64,000 nucleotides of DNA from CAVVEQ01 sp963802095 (GTDB lineage Bacteria > Chloroflexota > Anaerolineae > Anaerolineales > Anaerolineaceae): assembly GCA_963802095.1 (NCBI GenBank), contig CAWDHI010000003.1, positions 101,775 through 165,774 on the forward strand, in the 5' to 3' direction. A program made the translations under genes and the position numbers. Each line of letters begins with the position of its first letter. Within the stretch, counting starts at the first letter, position 1. Below the pieces are notes generated by a model that worked only from the letters and a program-made list of their open reading frames with translations, was not told where the DNA came from and searched no databases. Of this stretch, positions 52,840-61,054 are shown in pieces.

Positions 52840-53478
52840 TCAGTCGATCAACCCGTGTTCCTTGGCATACCGTACCAGCTCCACCCGGCTGTGAAGTCCC
52901 AGTTTTTCCGAAAGGTTGGCGCGATGCCCTTCCACGGTTCGCACGCTGATGGAGAGATGTTCTGCGATCTGCCGGTTGGTATGCCCCTCCACGATCAATT
53001 TCAGCACATCCACCTCGCGGGGGGTGAGCGGTTCAACAATGCCTGTGTGCACAGGTTGCGTTTTCACCTGCTCGTTCAGGAGGGAGCGCAGGAGGGAGGG
53101 ATCCACATAGAGGTCACCGCGCAGGATCACCTGGATGGCAGAAACCAGCTCGGATTCCGCCGCTTGTTTAAGAATATATCCAGAAGCGCCAGCCTGGATG
53201 GCCTCCTTCAGAAGCGCTTCATCCTCGTGTACCGTAAGGATCAATACGCGGGTGGGAAACTGGAGCGCTTTCAGCTGACGGGTCACCGAGATGCCGTCCA
53301 TATCCGGCATGCTGAGATCCAACACGAGGATCTCCGGTTGAAGCTTTTTCACCAGCTCCAGCGCTTCCACCCCCCCGGATGCTTCCGCGATCAATTCAAG
53401 CTGGGGCGTATCCTGCAGTAGGGCACGCAGACCAGCCCGAACCACGGCATGGTCGTCGGCGATGACCACTTTAGTCAT
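52840..53478 (-). CDS. NarL/FixJ-type response regulator
   Basis: A 212-residue two-component regulator. The receiver domain (1-120) has VVIADDHAVVRAGLRALL with the acidic pair, and the phosphorylation Asp in ILVLDLSMPDMDG; Thr and Lys of the switch are in LILTVHEDE and GYILKQAAESEL. The C-terminal LuxR-type HTH (about 145-210) reads LTPREVDVLKLIVEGHTNRQ and IAEHLSISVRTVEGHRANLS. The start at 53478 (MTKVVIADD) overlaps the end of the histidine kinase gene by 8 bases, so they are a cognate pair. Confidence 0.93.
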   Translation of the reverse strand: MTKVVIADDHAVVRAGLRALLQDTPQLELIAEASGGVEALELVKKLQPEILVLDLSMPDMDGISVTRQLKALQFPTRVLILTVHEDEALLKEAIQAGASGYILKQAAESELVSAIQVILRGDLYVDPSLLRSLLNEQVKTQPVHTGIVEPLTPREVDVLKLIVEGHTNRQIAEHLSISVRTVEGHRANLSEKLGLHSRVELVRYAKEHGLID

Positions 53479-55489
53479 GGCAGGGTACCTCGGCGCGCAC
53501 AGTTGTGCCCTTTCCAGGGGCGCTCTCGACGCTGAATTTCCCTCCCAGCATCTCGATCCGTTCGCGCATTCCAAAAAGTCCTAGGTGCTCTTCGCTGTCT
53601 GGAATGGTGGGGGAAAACCCAACACCATCATCCTCAATGATCGCGACCACGCTGCCGCCGTGCCGCGAAACCAGCACATCCACCCGGCTGGCTCGCGCGT
53701 GCAATGCGACATTCGTCAATGATTCCTGGACGGTCCGGAAGATCGCGGTTTCGACCTCTGCGGCAAGACGCCTGTTTTTCATCCCGGTGGCCTCGAATTC
53801 CACCCGCATTTCATACTGTCGGCTGAATTCCGCGGCGTATTGTTGAAGGGCAGTGACAAGTCCCAGATGATCCAGGCTCGCAGGGCGCAGGTTCACCGCC
53901 AATTCGTGCAGCTCATGCTGGATCTCTTCGGTGATGCGTTTTAATTCAGCCAGGTGCGGCTGAACCTTCACAAGAGTGCCTGCTTCACGCTCCAGCAAAC
54001 CGAGCCGCACGCTGAGAGCTGCCAGGAGCTGCCCGCTTTCATCGTGCAATTCACGGGAGAGATTCAGCCGTTCTTCCTCCTGCGCCTTGATCAAACGCTG
54101 CGAAAGGGCATGCAATTGCTCGTTTCCCCGGCGCACCCTCTCCAGAAGCCACGCGTTTTGAATGGCAAACGCGGCGAGGTTGGTGAAAGATTGCAAAAGA
54201 AGCAACCGGTCGGGGGTGAAAAATTCCTTCGTCCTGCTCACTAGGTTGAGGCTGCCAATCACCTCTGCCCCAAAACTCAGTGGAAGGATCGCGAACGAAC
54301 TGAAAGCAGATTCAGGGACTCCGGAAATCCTGGCGGGGATCTGCGGGATATCTCCGGCAGGAACGTCGGCAGATCGTTGCCATTGGGCGCGCAGGTTCGG
54401 GATATCCGCCGGGGTCAACCCCTCCACGGCGGCAGGATCGGGTTTGTTGGTGAAAGGAACCAGTTCCAGCCAGGCGGCATCCACCTCGAACCTTTTCACA
54501 ACCAGGCTGCAGATCGTCTGATAAATGCCTGCCTGGTCGAAGGTTCCCAGGAAAGTTTCCGAGGATTCGTTCAAAGCAGCTAGTCCAGAAACTTTCTGTT
54601 CCAGGGCAGCAGTGGCTTTCAGCCGCTCGGCGGTGGTGGCAGCCAGGATCAGTGAGGTGATCGCAACCACTCCCAGGAATGTCTGCAGCAGGATCAGGCT
54701 GTCGTTCAGAGATTCGTAGGAGAACGGCCCAAGCCCTCGGGAGGTTCCCCAGATGGCGATCAGAGAAATGGCCAGCGTGCTGGTAGCGGCACCCCTTGGA
54801 CCGAACCTCAACGCTGACCAGATAATAAAGGGGAAAAGGACGTAGAGAAGAGCCTGGTGGACGATCCCGATCGGGGGATTGTTACTGAACACGTAAAGGG
54901 TAACCAGGGTGGTGAAACCGAGGACGATCGCGCCTTCCAGATAGCGTTTGCGGGTGATATTGAACGATGAGGGGCTCAGCCAGACCAGCAGGATGGGAGC
55001 CACCACCAGGGCGCCGAGCAAATCGCCAATCCACCAGGTTGCCCAGATCGCCCCAAAGGCAGGCCATTCCCCATTACCGGTTAGCATCAGGGTGAGGGTG
55101 CCGATGGTGGCGGAGATGGTGGTGGCGAAAAGCGAAACAAGCGCGAACGCAACCACATCCCGGGTGCGCTCCAGGGAGTTCTGGAAGTTGAAGAATCGTT
55201 TGAGCGCGAAAGCGGCTGCCAACGCTTCCAGTGAATTACCGACGGACATGCCTGCTGCTAGGGCGGGTGGCGCCCCGGTGAGCAGCGAACCGGCGAAGAC
55301 GCCCAGCGCAACCCCCGGCCACAAATCCAGGCCGAAGATAAGCAGGGCTGCTATGGCAATCCCTGTCGGAGGCCAGACCGGGCTGGTATTTGCCTGCACA
55401 AACGCCAGGGATAAACCAACTCTCACTGCCAGGTGGTATATGACCGCAAGCAGTAGGACCTTGGCCAAGTAAATCAGAATTCGTTTCAT
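53471..55489 (-). CDS. MASE1 sensor histidine kinase (NarX/DegS type)
   Basis: A 672-residue membrane kinase. Residues about 5-300 are a MASE1-type integral sensor (LAFVQANTSPVWPPTGIAIA, FNFQNSLERTRDVVAFALVS) with about eight transmembrane segments. A GAF-like domain follows (about 310-455). The HisKA_3 dimerisation helix has the phospho-accepting His in LNLSRELHDESGQLLAALSV, and the HATPase domain has TVQESLTNVALHARASRVDV, VAIIEDDGVGF and EEHLGLFGMRERIEMLGGKF. It is coupled to the downstream NarL-type regulator. MASE1 ligands are generally unknown. Confidence 0.92.
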   Translation of the reverse strand: MKRILIYLAKVLLLAVIYHLAVRVGLSLAFVQANTSPVWPPTGIAIAALLIFGLDLWPGVALGVFAGSLLTGAPPALAAGMSVGNSLEALAAAFALKRFFNFQNSLERTRDVVAFALVSLFATTISATIGTLTLMLTGNGEWPAFGAIWATWWIGDLLGALVVAPILLVWLSPSSFNITRKRYLEGAIVLGFTTLVTLYVFSNNPPIGIVHQALLYVLFPFIIWSALRFGPRGAATSTLAISLIAIWGTSRGLGPFSYESLNDSLILLQTFLGVVAITSLILAATTAERLKATAALEQKVSGLAALNESSETFLGTFDQAGIYQTICSLVVKRFEVDAAWLELVPFTNKPDPAAVEGLTPADIPNLRAQWQRSADVPAGDIPQIPARISGVPESAFSSFAILPLSFGAEVIGSLNLVSRTKEFFTPDRLLLLQSFTNLAAFAIQNAWLLERVRRGNEQLHALSQRLIKAQEEERLNLSRELHDESGQLLAALSVRLGLLEREAGTLVKVQPHLAELKRITEEIQHELHELAVNLRPASLDHLGLVTALQQYAAEFSRQYEMRVEFEATGMKNRRLAAEVETAIFRTVQESLTNVALHARASRVDVLVSRHGGSVVAIIEDDGVGFSPTIPDSEEHLGLFGMRERIEMLGGKFSVESAPGKGTTVRAEVPCHD

Positions 55490-55597
55490 TCCGACTGAAA
55501 TTATAGCTGAGGAAATGGTGGCATTGATGGATAATTGAAAAGCATAGGTCCAATATAATTAAGGACATGTCGAATTAAATTAACGGAAAGGTGAGCC

Positions 55598-56428
55598 ATG
55601 TTCGAGCTGCCCGAAATAACCAACCTTGCAATGCAAATAAACGACTCGTTGAAGGGGAAAGTGATCGCGGAAGCCGTACAGGGAAATTCCCCGCACAAAT
55701 TCGTCTGGTATAACCACCTGGCGGAGGAATTCGCCGATATTTGCAGGGGCAAGGTGATCGGTGAGGCAACCAGCAGGGGCAGGTGGCTTTTCCTGCCGTT
55801 GGAACCGGGTTATGTTTTCGTCCTCGGGGAATTTGGGGGAAGGGTGCTTTTCCACCCGGATGGGACCAGCATTCCACCAAAATATCACCTGTTATTCAGG
55901 TTTTCCGATGGTTCTGCGCTGACCGCAATGACGCAGATGTGGGGTGCGGTGGAGCTCTATGAGAAGGGGAAGGAGCAGGAGCGGCAGTATATAAAAGGGA
56001 TGCGACCGACCCCGGCGGATGTGGAGTTTGACTTTCCGTATTTTTCGGGGTTGATCGATGAACTGCTGCTGGGGGAAAAGCGTTCGGTCAAAGGGCTGCT
56101 CACCCAGGACCAGCTGATCCCGGGACTGGGCAACGCCATCGCCCAGGATATCCTCTTCCGGGCAAAACTCCACCCTGGGCATACATTGATCGAACTTGAT
56201 ACGAGCCAAAGGAAAGCATTATTCGAAGCGATGATGAAAACAGTCAGGGATGTGATCGCGGGTGGCGGACGGGACAATGAATATGATCTTTACAACCAGC
56301 CTGGCAGGTACCACCGCATTATGGATAAACGCGCCGAGGGAAACCCCTGTCCGGCTTGCGGAACGAAGGTGGAAAAGATCCAGTACCTGGGAGGAGCTTG
56401 CTATTTCTGCTCTGAATGCCAGAAGTAA
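55598..56428 (+). CDS. Fpg/Nei-family protein lacking the catalytic N-terminal proline
   Basis: A 276-residue member of the formamidopyrimidine-DNA glycosylase/endonuclease VIII family. The start reads MFELPEITN where active enzymes have MPELPE: the Pro2 nucleophile is Phe, while Glu3 is kept. The helix-two-turn-helix is present (QLIPGLGNAIAQDILFRAKL), as is a C-terminal zinc finger (CPACGTKV ... CYFCSECQ), but the usual Arg of the finger is Gly (LGGACYF). I recall a group of related Firmicutes proteins that likewise start without Pro. Standard Schiff-base base excision is therefore unlikely; DNA binding or altered chemistry is possible. The ATG is preceded by GAAAGGTGAG. Cotranscription with the next gene is likely. 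Confidence 0.85.
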   Translation: MFELPEITNLAMQINDSLKGKVIAEAVQGNSPHKFVWYNHLAEEFADICRGKVIGEATSRGRWLFLPLEPGYVFVLGEFGGRVLFHPDGTSIPPKYHLLFRFSDGSALTAMTQMWGAVELYEKGKEQERQYIKGMRPTPADVEFDFPYFSGLIDELLLGEKRSVKGLLTQDQLIPGLGNAIAQDILFRAKLHPGHTLIELDTSQRKALFEAMMKTVRDVIAGGGRDNEYDLYNQPGRYHRIMDKRAEGNPCPACGTKVEKIQYLGGACYFCSECQK

Positions 56429-56452
56429 TGTTCTGATAAATTGAAGGGAACC

Positions 56453-56884
56453 ATGAAAAACAAGGATGAGATATTAGTCCAGGATTGGATTCAAAAGCTG
56501 CTCGCCGAGCCGCTGCTGGCCAGGCTGGGGACGGCCAACCCGGAGACCGCCCAGCCGCACGTCACCCCGGTCTGGTTCGCCTGGGACGGGAAGAGCCTCT
56601 TTATCAGCGTGTTCATCTCCACGCGCAAGGCGAGGGAGGTTTCCAAAAACCCGCGCATCTCGGTGTTGATCGACACAGATAACCCCACGCGAGCGGTGCT
56701 GCTGGAGGGGTTGGCCGAGGTGATCGGGGGGGCGGGGGAGGTGGCGCAGATCTCCGAATGGATCTACGCCCGCTACGTGGGTGATTCGGAGGTCAAAGGG
56801 GAACCCTATGCGGGTTGGGTACGGGACCCGGAAAACCGGATCATCAGGTTGAAGCCGGAGAGGGTCTTCGCCTGGAAATGGTGA
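56453..56884 (+). CDS. Pyridoxamine 5'-phosphate oxidase-like FMN/F420-binding protein
   Basis: A 143-residue split-barrel protein of the PPOX superfamily. The fold's opening strands read LARLGTANPETAQPHVTPVW and FAWDGKSLFISVFISTRKAR, followed by NPRISVLIDTDNPTRAVLLE. Family members use FMN, haem or F420 for small redox reactions; the cofactor cannot be fixed here. The ATG at 56453 follows GAAGGGA; a TTG four codons earlier is less likely. It is 24 bases behind the Fpg-like gene. Confidence 0.85.
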   Translation: MKNKDEILVQDWIQKLLAEPLLARLGTANPETAQPHVTPVWFAWDGKSLFISVFISTRKAREVSKNPRISVLIDTDNPTRAVLLEGLAEVIGGAGEVAQISEWIYARYVGDSEVKGEPYAGWVRDPENRIIRLKPERVFAWKW

Positions 56885-56913
56885 GTGATATTCGGTCTGA
56901 CGGTCAGTACCGC

Positions 56914-57498
56914 CTATTCTAAAACACTTTTGAGCAATTCTTTGATGTTTTTCTCTTGCAGATATTCGGGCGGAAATTGATTCTCCAGCATGAGTGTTGT
57001 AAACCCGTGGACAGAACTCCATAACTTGACAGCAAGACCATTCACCGGAGAAGCGGGCAGTTGACCTTTCGCCTGGCAAAAAGCGATGATTTCTTCAAAT
57101 AACGCAATAGTTTTCTGAGAGATTTCAACATAATCTGGATGACTGCGCTCTTCTTCAAGCGCGCCGGAAAACATTAACTTGAATTGATCAGGGTTATCCA
57201 TTGCGAATTGATAGTATGCCCAGGCAATCTCAACGACAATCTCTGTGGATGATTTATTACACTGTGAAAAAGTATCCACCAACGATCGATGGAGATGTTC
57301 ATGCCCCGCCGTTGAGATGGCGGAGAGCAGTCCTTGTTTGTCGGCAAAATGGTTGTAAGGGGCGGCGTGGCTGACGCCCACCCGTTTTGCAACGTTGCGC
57401 AAACTTAACCCTGCTATGCCATGTTCACAAAGAATTTCGATCCCGGCAGAGATCAGTGCTTCCTTGAGGTTTCCATGATGATAGGGAGTTTCTGTCAC
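56914..57498 (-). CDS. TetR-family repressor (WHG-type C-terminal domain)
   Basis: A 194-residue repressor. The HTH is at about residues 10-60 (NLKEALISAGIEILCEHGIA, LSLRNVAKRVGVSHAAPYNH, FADKQGLLSAISTAG), and the ligand domain matches the TetR_C_33/WHG type (WAYYQFAMDNPDQFKLMFSG). It is divergent from the glycan-utilisation operon, and palindromic sites lie between the two starts, so it probably controls both itself and that operon. The natural ligand is likely a sugar or glycan-derived molecule; this is inferred from the neighbours. Confidence 0.92.
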   Translation of the reverse strand: MTETPYHHGNLKEALISAGIEILCEHGIAGLSLRNVAKRVGVSHAAPYNHFADKQGLLSAISTAGHEHLHRSLVDTFSQCNKSSTEIVVEIAWAYYQFAMDNPDQFKLMFSGALEEERSHPDYVEISQKTIALFEEIIAFCQAKGQLPASPVNGLAVKLWSSVHGFTTLMLENQFPPEYLQEKNIKELLKSVLE

Positions 57499-57519
57499 AT
57501 GGTGATGATAACACAGATG

Positions 57520-57548
57520 TTGACAGTGTAAACATTGATGTTTATAAT
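57520..57548 (+). promoter_or_regulatory. Perfect sigma-70 promoter overlapped by TetR operators
   Basis: TTGACA (57520-57525) and TATAAT (57543-57548) with an ideal 17-base spacer. Two overlapping dyads cover it: TTGACA-G-TGTAAA (57520-57532, one mismatch), typical of TetR sites, and TAAACAT-TG-ATGTTTA (57529-57544, perfect). A bound repressor would block RNA polymerase at a promoter that is otherwise very strong. Confidence 0.8.
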
Positions 57549-57586
57549 ATTAACGCTGTTAACATCCGAACGCCGCAGGAGAAAAC

Positions 57587-58819
57587 ATGCAGATCGAACA
57601 GAGCCGATCAACCCATAGTTCCATGACCTCGCGGGAACGTGTGCTCAAGGCCTTACGCCATGAGGAAACTGACCGCCTGCCAATCGATTTTGGAGGCATG
57701 GCGTCAACAGGGATCATGGCGATCGCGTACGATCGGCTCAAAAAGCACCTAGGGATAACCAGTGGGGAAATCCGAGTTTTTGACATGGGGCAGCAACTGG
57801 CGGAGGTTGAGCCGGAGATATTATCCCGGTTCGGGGTGGATGTCATTTCGCTGGGGAATTCTCTGGGCGAAGCTCCGGAATTATGGAAACCTTGGAAACT
57901 GCCCAACGGTGTGGATTGCAAAATCCCGGCTGGGGTCGATTTGCGTCCTGATGAAGAAAATGGCGGATGGCTCATCTGGGAAAACGGGCTTCCCATGCAC
58001 CGAATGGCACCCGGAAGTTTGTACTTCTCTGAAGCCATTCACCCCCTGGCAGACTTGACCACATCGGAAGAACTGCAATACGTCCCGCGACCCATCATCA
58101 GCGATGAAGAGTTGAAATTCCTGGAAATGCGCGCCAAAGCGTTGTATGAAAACACAGATTTTGCCATTATGGCGAGTTTTGGCGGGAACATTTTGGAAAC
58201 CGGCAACAGTCTGCGCGGATTTACCCGTTTTATGATGGATTTGGCGATGGGTGGCGCGTTTGTCGAAGACCTGATCGGCGGTATCGTCGAGACCCAATTT
58301 CTAAACCTGACCCTGTTCCTGCAAGCGGTGGGCAAATACGTCCAAATCATCCAGTTCGGGGATGACCTGGGGATGCAAGACCGGTTGATCATTTCCCGAA
58401 GCATGTATCAAAAATACATTTTTCCCGGGCACCAACAACTATTCCAGTACGTTCATCAAAATTCCGACTGCGCAGTTTTTCTTCATTCATGCGGCAGTAT
58501 TCGTCCCCTGATCCCAGACCTGATCGCAGCAGGCGTGGATATTCTCAACCCGGTGCAAACCAGCGCAGAGAATATGGACCCAAAACAGCTGAAGGAAGAG
58601 TTTGGAAAAAAGATCACTTTCTGGGGAGGTGGATGCGACACCCAGCATGTGCTTCCGTTTGCAACGCCGGATGAGGTCGCCCGGCATGTTCAGGAGCAGA
58701 TCGGAATCTTGGCACCCGGTGGCGGATTCGTTTTCAACCAGATCCATAACATCCAGGCTGATATTCCGCCGAAAAATATAGTCGCCATGTTCGACGCGGC
58801 ACGCCAATTCAAGCGATAG
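57587..58819 (+). CDS. URO-D superfamily protein, corrinoid-methyltransferase-like
   Basis: A 410-residue TIM-barrel protein of the uroporphyrinogen decarboxylase/MtaA superfamily. It keeps the zinc site of methylcobamide methyltransferases as H-x-C...C: His300 and Cys302 (VFLHSCGSIRPLIPDL) and Cys350 (ITFWGGGCDTQHVLPF). True uroporphyrinogen decarboxylases lack this. The N-terminus reads TSRERVLKALRHEETDRLPI, common to the superfamily's non-haem members. It is the first gene of the TetR-controlled operon and AGGAG precedes its ATG. No corrinoid protein is encoded nearby. It could remove or transfer methyl groups from a sugar or methylated compound; this is inference from the metal site and the operon. 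Confidence 0.85.
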   Translation: MQIEQSRSTHSSMTSRERVLKALRHEETDRLPIDFGGMASTGIMAIAYDRLKKHLGITSGEIRVFDMGQQLAEVEPEILSRFGVDVISLGNSLGEAPELWKPWKLPNGVDCKIPAGVDLRPDEENGGWLIWENGLPMHRMAPGSLYFSEAIHPLADLTTSEELQYVPRPIISDEELKFLEMRAKALYENTDFAIMASFGGNILETGNSLRGFTRFMMDLAMGGAFVEDLIGGIVETQFLNLTLFLQAVGKYVQIIQFGDDLGMQDRLIISRSMYQKYIFPGHQQLFQYVHQNSDCAVFLHSCGSIRPLIPDLIAAGVDILNPVQTSAENMDPKQLKEEFGKKITFWGGGCDTQHVLPFATPDEVARHVQEQIGILAPGGGFVFNQIHNIQADIPPKNIVAMFDAARQFKR

Positions 58820-58833
58820 AAAGCGAGCGTGGA

Positions 58834-61038
58834 ATGGTAGGTATAAAAGACAGGGCAAAATCCCTCATTATTTCGATGACCTTGCGGGAAAAAATATCCC
58901 AGATGGTTCACCAATCTCGCCAGATTTCACGTTTGGGGATACCTGCCTATAACTGGTGGAGCGAGTGCCTGCATGGCGTGGGGCGGGCGGGCATTGCCAC
59001 CATCTTTCCGCAGCCAATCGGTCTGGCTGCAATGTTCGATGAGCCGTTCGTCAAAGAGATTGCGGGGAAGATCTCTGATGAAGTCCGCGCAAAATATAAC
59101 GAAGTTACAGGTAGGAACGATTTAATAATAAGAATTCTCAGGTCATTGCCTGATGCGTTTGGTGGATGGTTGTTTGCGCAAAAACTCTGGTATCGGGGAT
59201 TGACCTGCTGGAGCCCCAATATCAATATTTTCCGCGATCCCCGCTGGGGGCGCGGGCATGAGACTTATGGCGAAGACCCCTTCCTTACCAGCCGATTGGG
59301 CGTGGCGTTCGTCCGAGGTCTGCAAGGTGATCATCCTGACTATTTAAAGGTGGTGGCAACGCCAAAGCATTTTGCCGTCCATAGCGGGCCAGAAGCAAAG
59401 CGGCATGGTTTCAATGCGGTGGTTAGCCAAAAAGATCTTCGCGAAACGTACCTTCCTGCGTTCAAAGCCTGCGTACAGGAAGGCGGGGCGGCATCAGTCA
59501 TGTCTGCATACAACGCTGTGAATGGCGAACCATGTTCAGCCAACGTTGAACTCTTGCATACCATTCTGCGGGACGAATGGGGTTTCGACGGGTATGTGGT
59601 CTCTGACTGCGGAGCAATCCACGATATTTATAAACATCATCGCAAAGCAAAGAATTACCCGGAGGCTGCCGCCCGGGCAGTTCAGGCAGGTTGTGATCTG
59701 AACTGCGGAGGTGTTTTCAGGCACTTGGAACAGGCAGTTTCTGATGGATTGGTAACCGAAGAAATCATCGACCAATCCGCCCGGCGATTGTTTGAAGCGC
59801 GGATATGGTTGGGCATGTTTGCAGAGCCTGAAAAGGTGCCTTACAACAAGATTCGACCCGATATCATTGACTGCCCTGAACATCGCGCCCTGGCGTTGGA
59901 AGCATCCCGCCGCTCAATGGTTCTCCTGAAGAATAATGATGCACTCCCTTTGAAAAAGGAGGGAGGAAAGATCGCGGTGATCGGTCCCAACGCCAACTCG
60001 ATGGAAGTGCTTCTTGGCAACTACAATGGGATACCTTCATCGTATATTACCGCGCTGGAGGGTATCCGTGCGCATTTTGGCGGGGAGATAGTTTTCGCCA
60101 GGGGATGTGATCTAACCGGAAACAAGAAAACCGGCTTTCGTGAAGCGCTCCGAATCGGGCAGGATGCGGATGCCATTGTGTTCTGCCCGGGGCTTTCTCC
60201 ACAGCTGGAAGGGGAAGAAGGAGACGCCTTCAACGCCGATGCGTCTGGTGACAAATTAAGCCTGAAACTGCCTGGTGTGCAGGAAGCGCTGCTTGATATG
60301 CTCGCAAGCTTGAAAAAGCCGTTGATCGTTGTGATCTTCTCCGGCAGTTCGTTGGATCTCAGGCAGGTGGATCAATTGGCGGATGCCGTAATTCAGGCGT
60401 GGTATCCGGGGCAGGATGGTGGAAAGGCGCTGGCAGAGATTTTATTTGGGGATATCACCCCATCCGGGCGGCTGCCGATCACCTTCGTGCGCTCGGATGA
60501 TGATTTGCGCCCATTTGAGGACTATTCCATGCGAGGGCGAACGTACCGATATCTCGAGAACCCGCCTCTGTACCCCTTCGGGTTTGGGTTGAGTTACACC
60601 ACATTTGATTACTTCGATTTTTTGATATCTGAAGGCACAGACGGGATAAACGCATCGGTATCGGTAAGAAATACCGGTGATCGGTCAGGTGGGGAAGTGG
60701 TTCAGTTTTATATGAAATGGCATGATGCAACTGTACCGGTTCCCAATTTTCAACTCTGTGGTTTTAAGCGGATTGAACTCGCGCCTGGTGAAACGAAGCA
60801 GGTGGCGGTAACAATTCCACAAACAATGCTGGAAGTGATCGACGAGGATGGCTTTAGCCATCTTGAATCGGGTCGATTCACTTTCTTCGCTGGCGGGCAG
60901 CAACCTGATTCCCGAAGCGAACAACTCACCGGAAAAAAACCACTAGAAAAAGAATTTCATTTGATTTTCGGGGAGACCATTCCACGAAAACCGCATGTTC
61001 TCTTATCCAAAGGGATAAGCGCAAGGCAAAGACCTTAA
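58834..61038 (+). CDS. Glycoside hydrolase family 3 (beta-glucosidase/beta-xylosidase-like)
   Basis: A 734-residue retaining glycosidase. The TIM-barrel domain has WWSECLHGVGRAGIATIFPQ (41-60), SPNINIFRDPRWGRGHETYG (127-146), KHF (178-180) and the nucleophile Asp258 in YVVSDCGAIHDIY. The second alpha/beta domain follows (VLLKNNDALPLKKEGGKIAV), and a fibronectin-type-III-like C-terminal domain reads FGFGLSYTTFDYFDF. No signal peptide, so it acts in the cytosol on imported oligosaccharides. The motif order is that of beta-xylosidase/beta-glucosidase GH3 members; the bond type needs assay. It lies 14 bases after the URO-D gene. Confidence 0.92.
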   Translation: MVGIKDRAKSLIISMTLREKISQMVHQSRQISRLGIPAYNWWSECLHGVGRAGIATIFPQPIGLAAMFDEPFVKEIAGKISDEVRAKYNEVTGRNDLIIRILRSLPDAFGGWLFAQKLWYRGLTCWSPNINIFRDPRWGRGHETYGEDPFLTSRLGVAFVRGLQGDHPDYLKVVATPKHFAVHSGPEAKRHGFNAVVSQKDLRETYLPAFKACVQEGGAASVMSAYNAVNGEPCSANVELLHTILRDEWGFDGYVVSDCGAIHDIYKHHRKAKNYPEAAARAVQAGCDLNCGGVFRHLEQAVSDGLVTEEIIDQSARRLFEARIWLGMFAEPEKVPYNKIRPDIIDCPEHRALALEASRRSMVLLKNNDALPLKKEGGKIAVIGPNANSMEVLLGNYNGIPSSYITALEGIRAHFGGEIVFARGCDLTGNKKTGFREALRIGQDADAIVFCPGLSPQLEGEEGDAFNADASGDKLSLKLPGVQEALLDMLASLKKPLIVVIFSGSSLDLRQVDQLADAVIQAWYPGQDGGKALAEILFGDITPSGRLPITFVRSDDDLRPFEDYSMRGRTYRYLENPPLYPFGFGLSYTTFDYFDFLISEGTDGINASVSVRNTGDRSGGEVVQFYMKWHDATVPVPNFQLCGFKRIELAPGETKQVAVTIPQTMLEVIDEDGFSHLESGRFTFFAGGQQPDSRSEQLTGKKPLEKEFHLIFGETIPRKPHVLLSKGISARQRP

Positions 61039-61054
61039 AAAAAGGAAAATCACA

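Noticed and set aside
57587..58819. Haem-pathway uroporphyrinogen decarboxylase (hemE)
   Set aside because: The H-x-C...C zinc site and the glycan operon context fit the methyltransferase-like branch, and no other haem gene is present.
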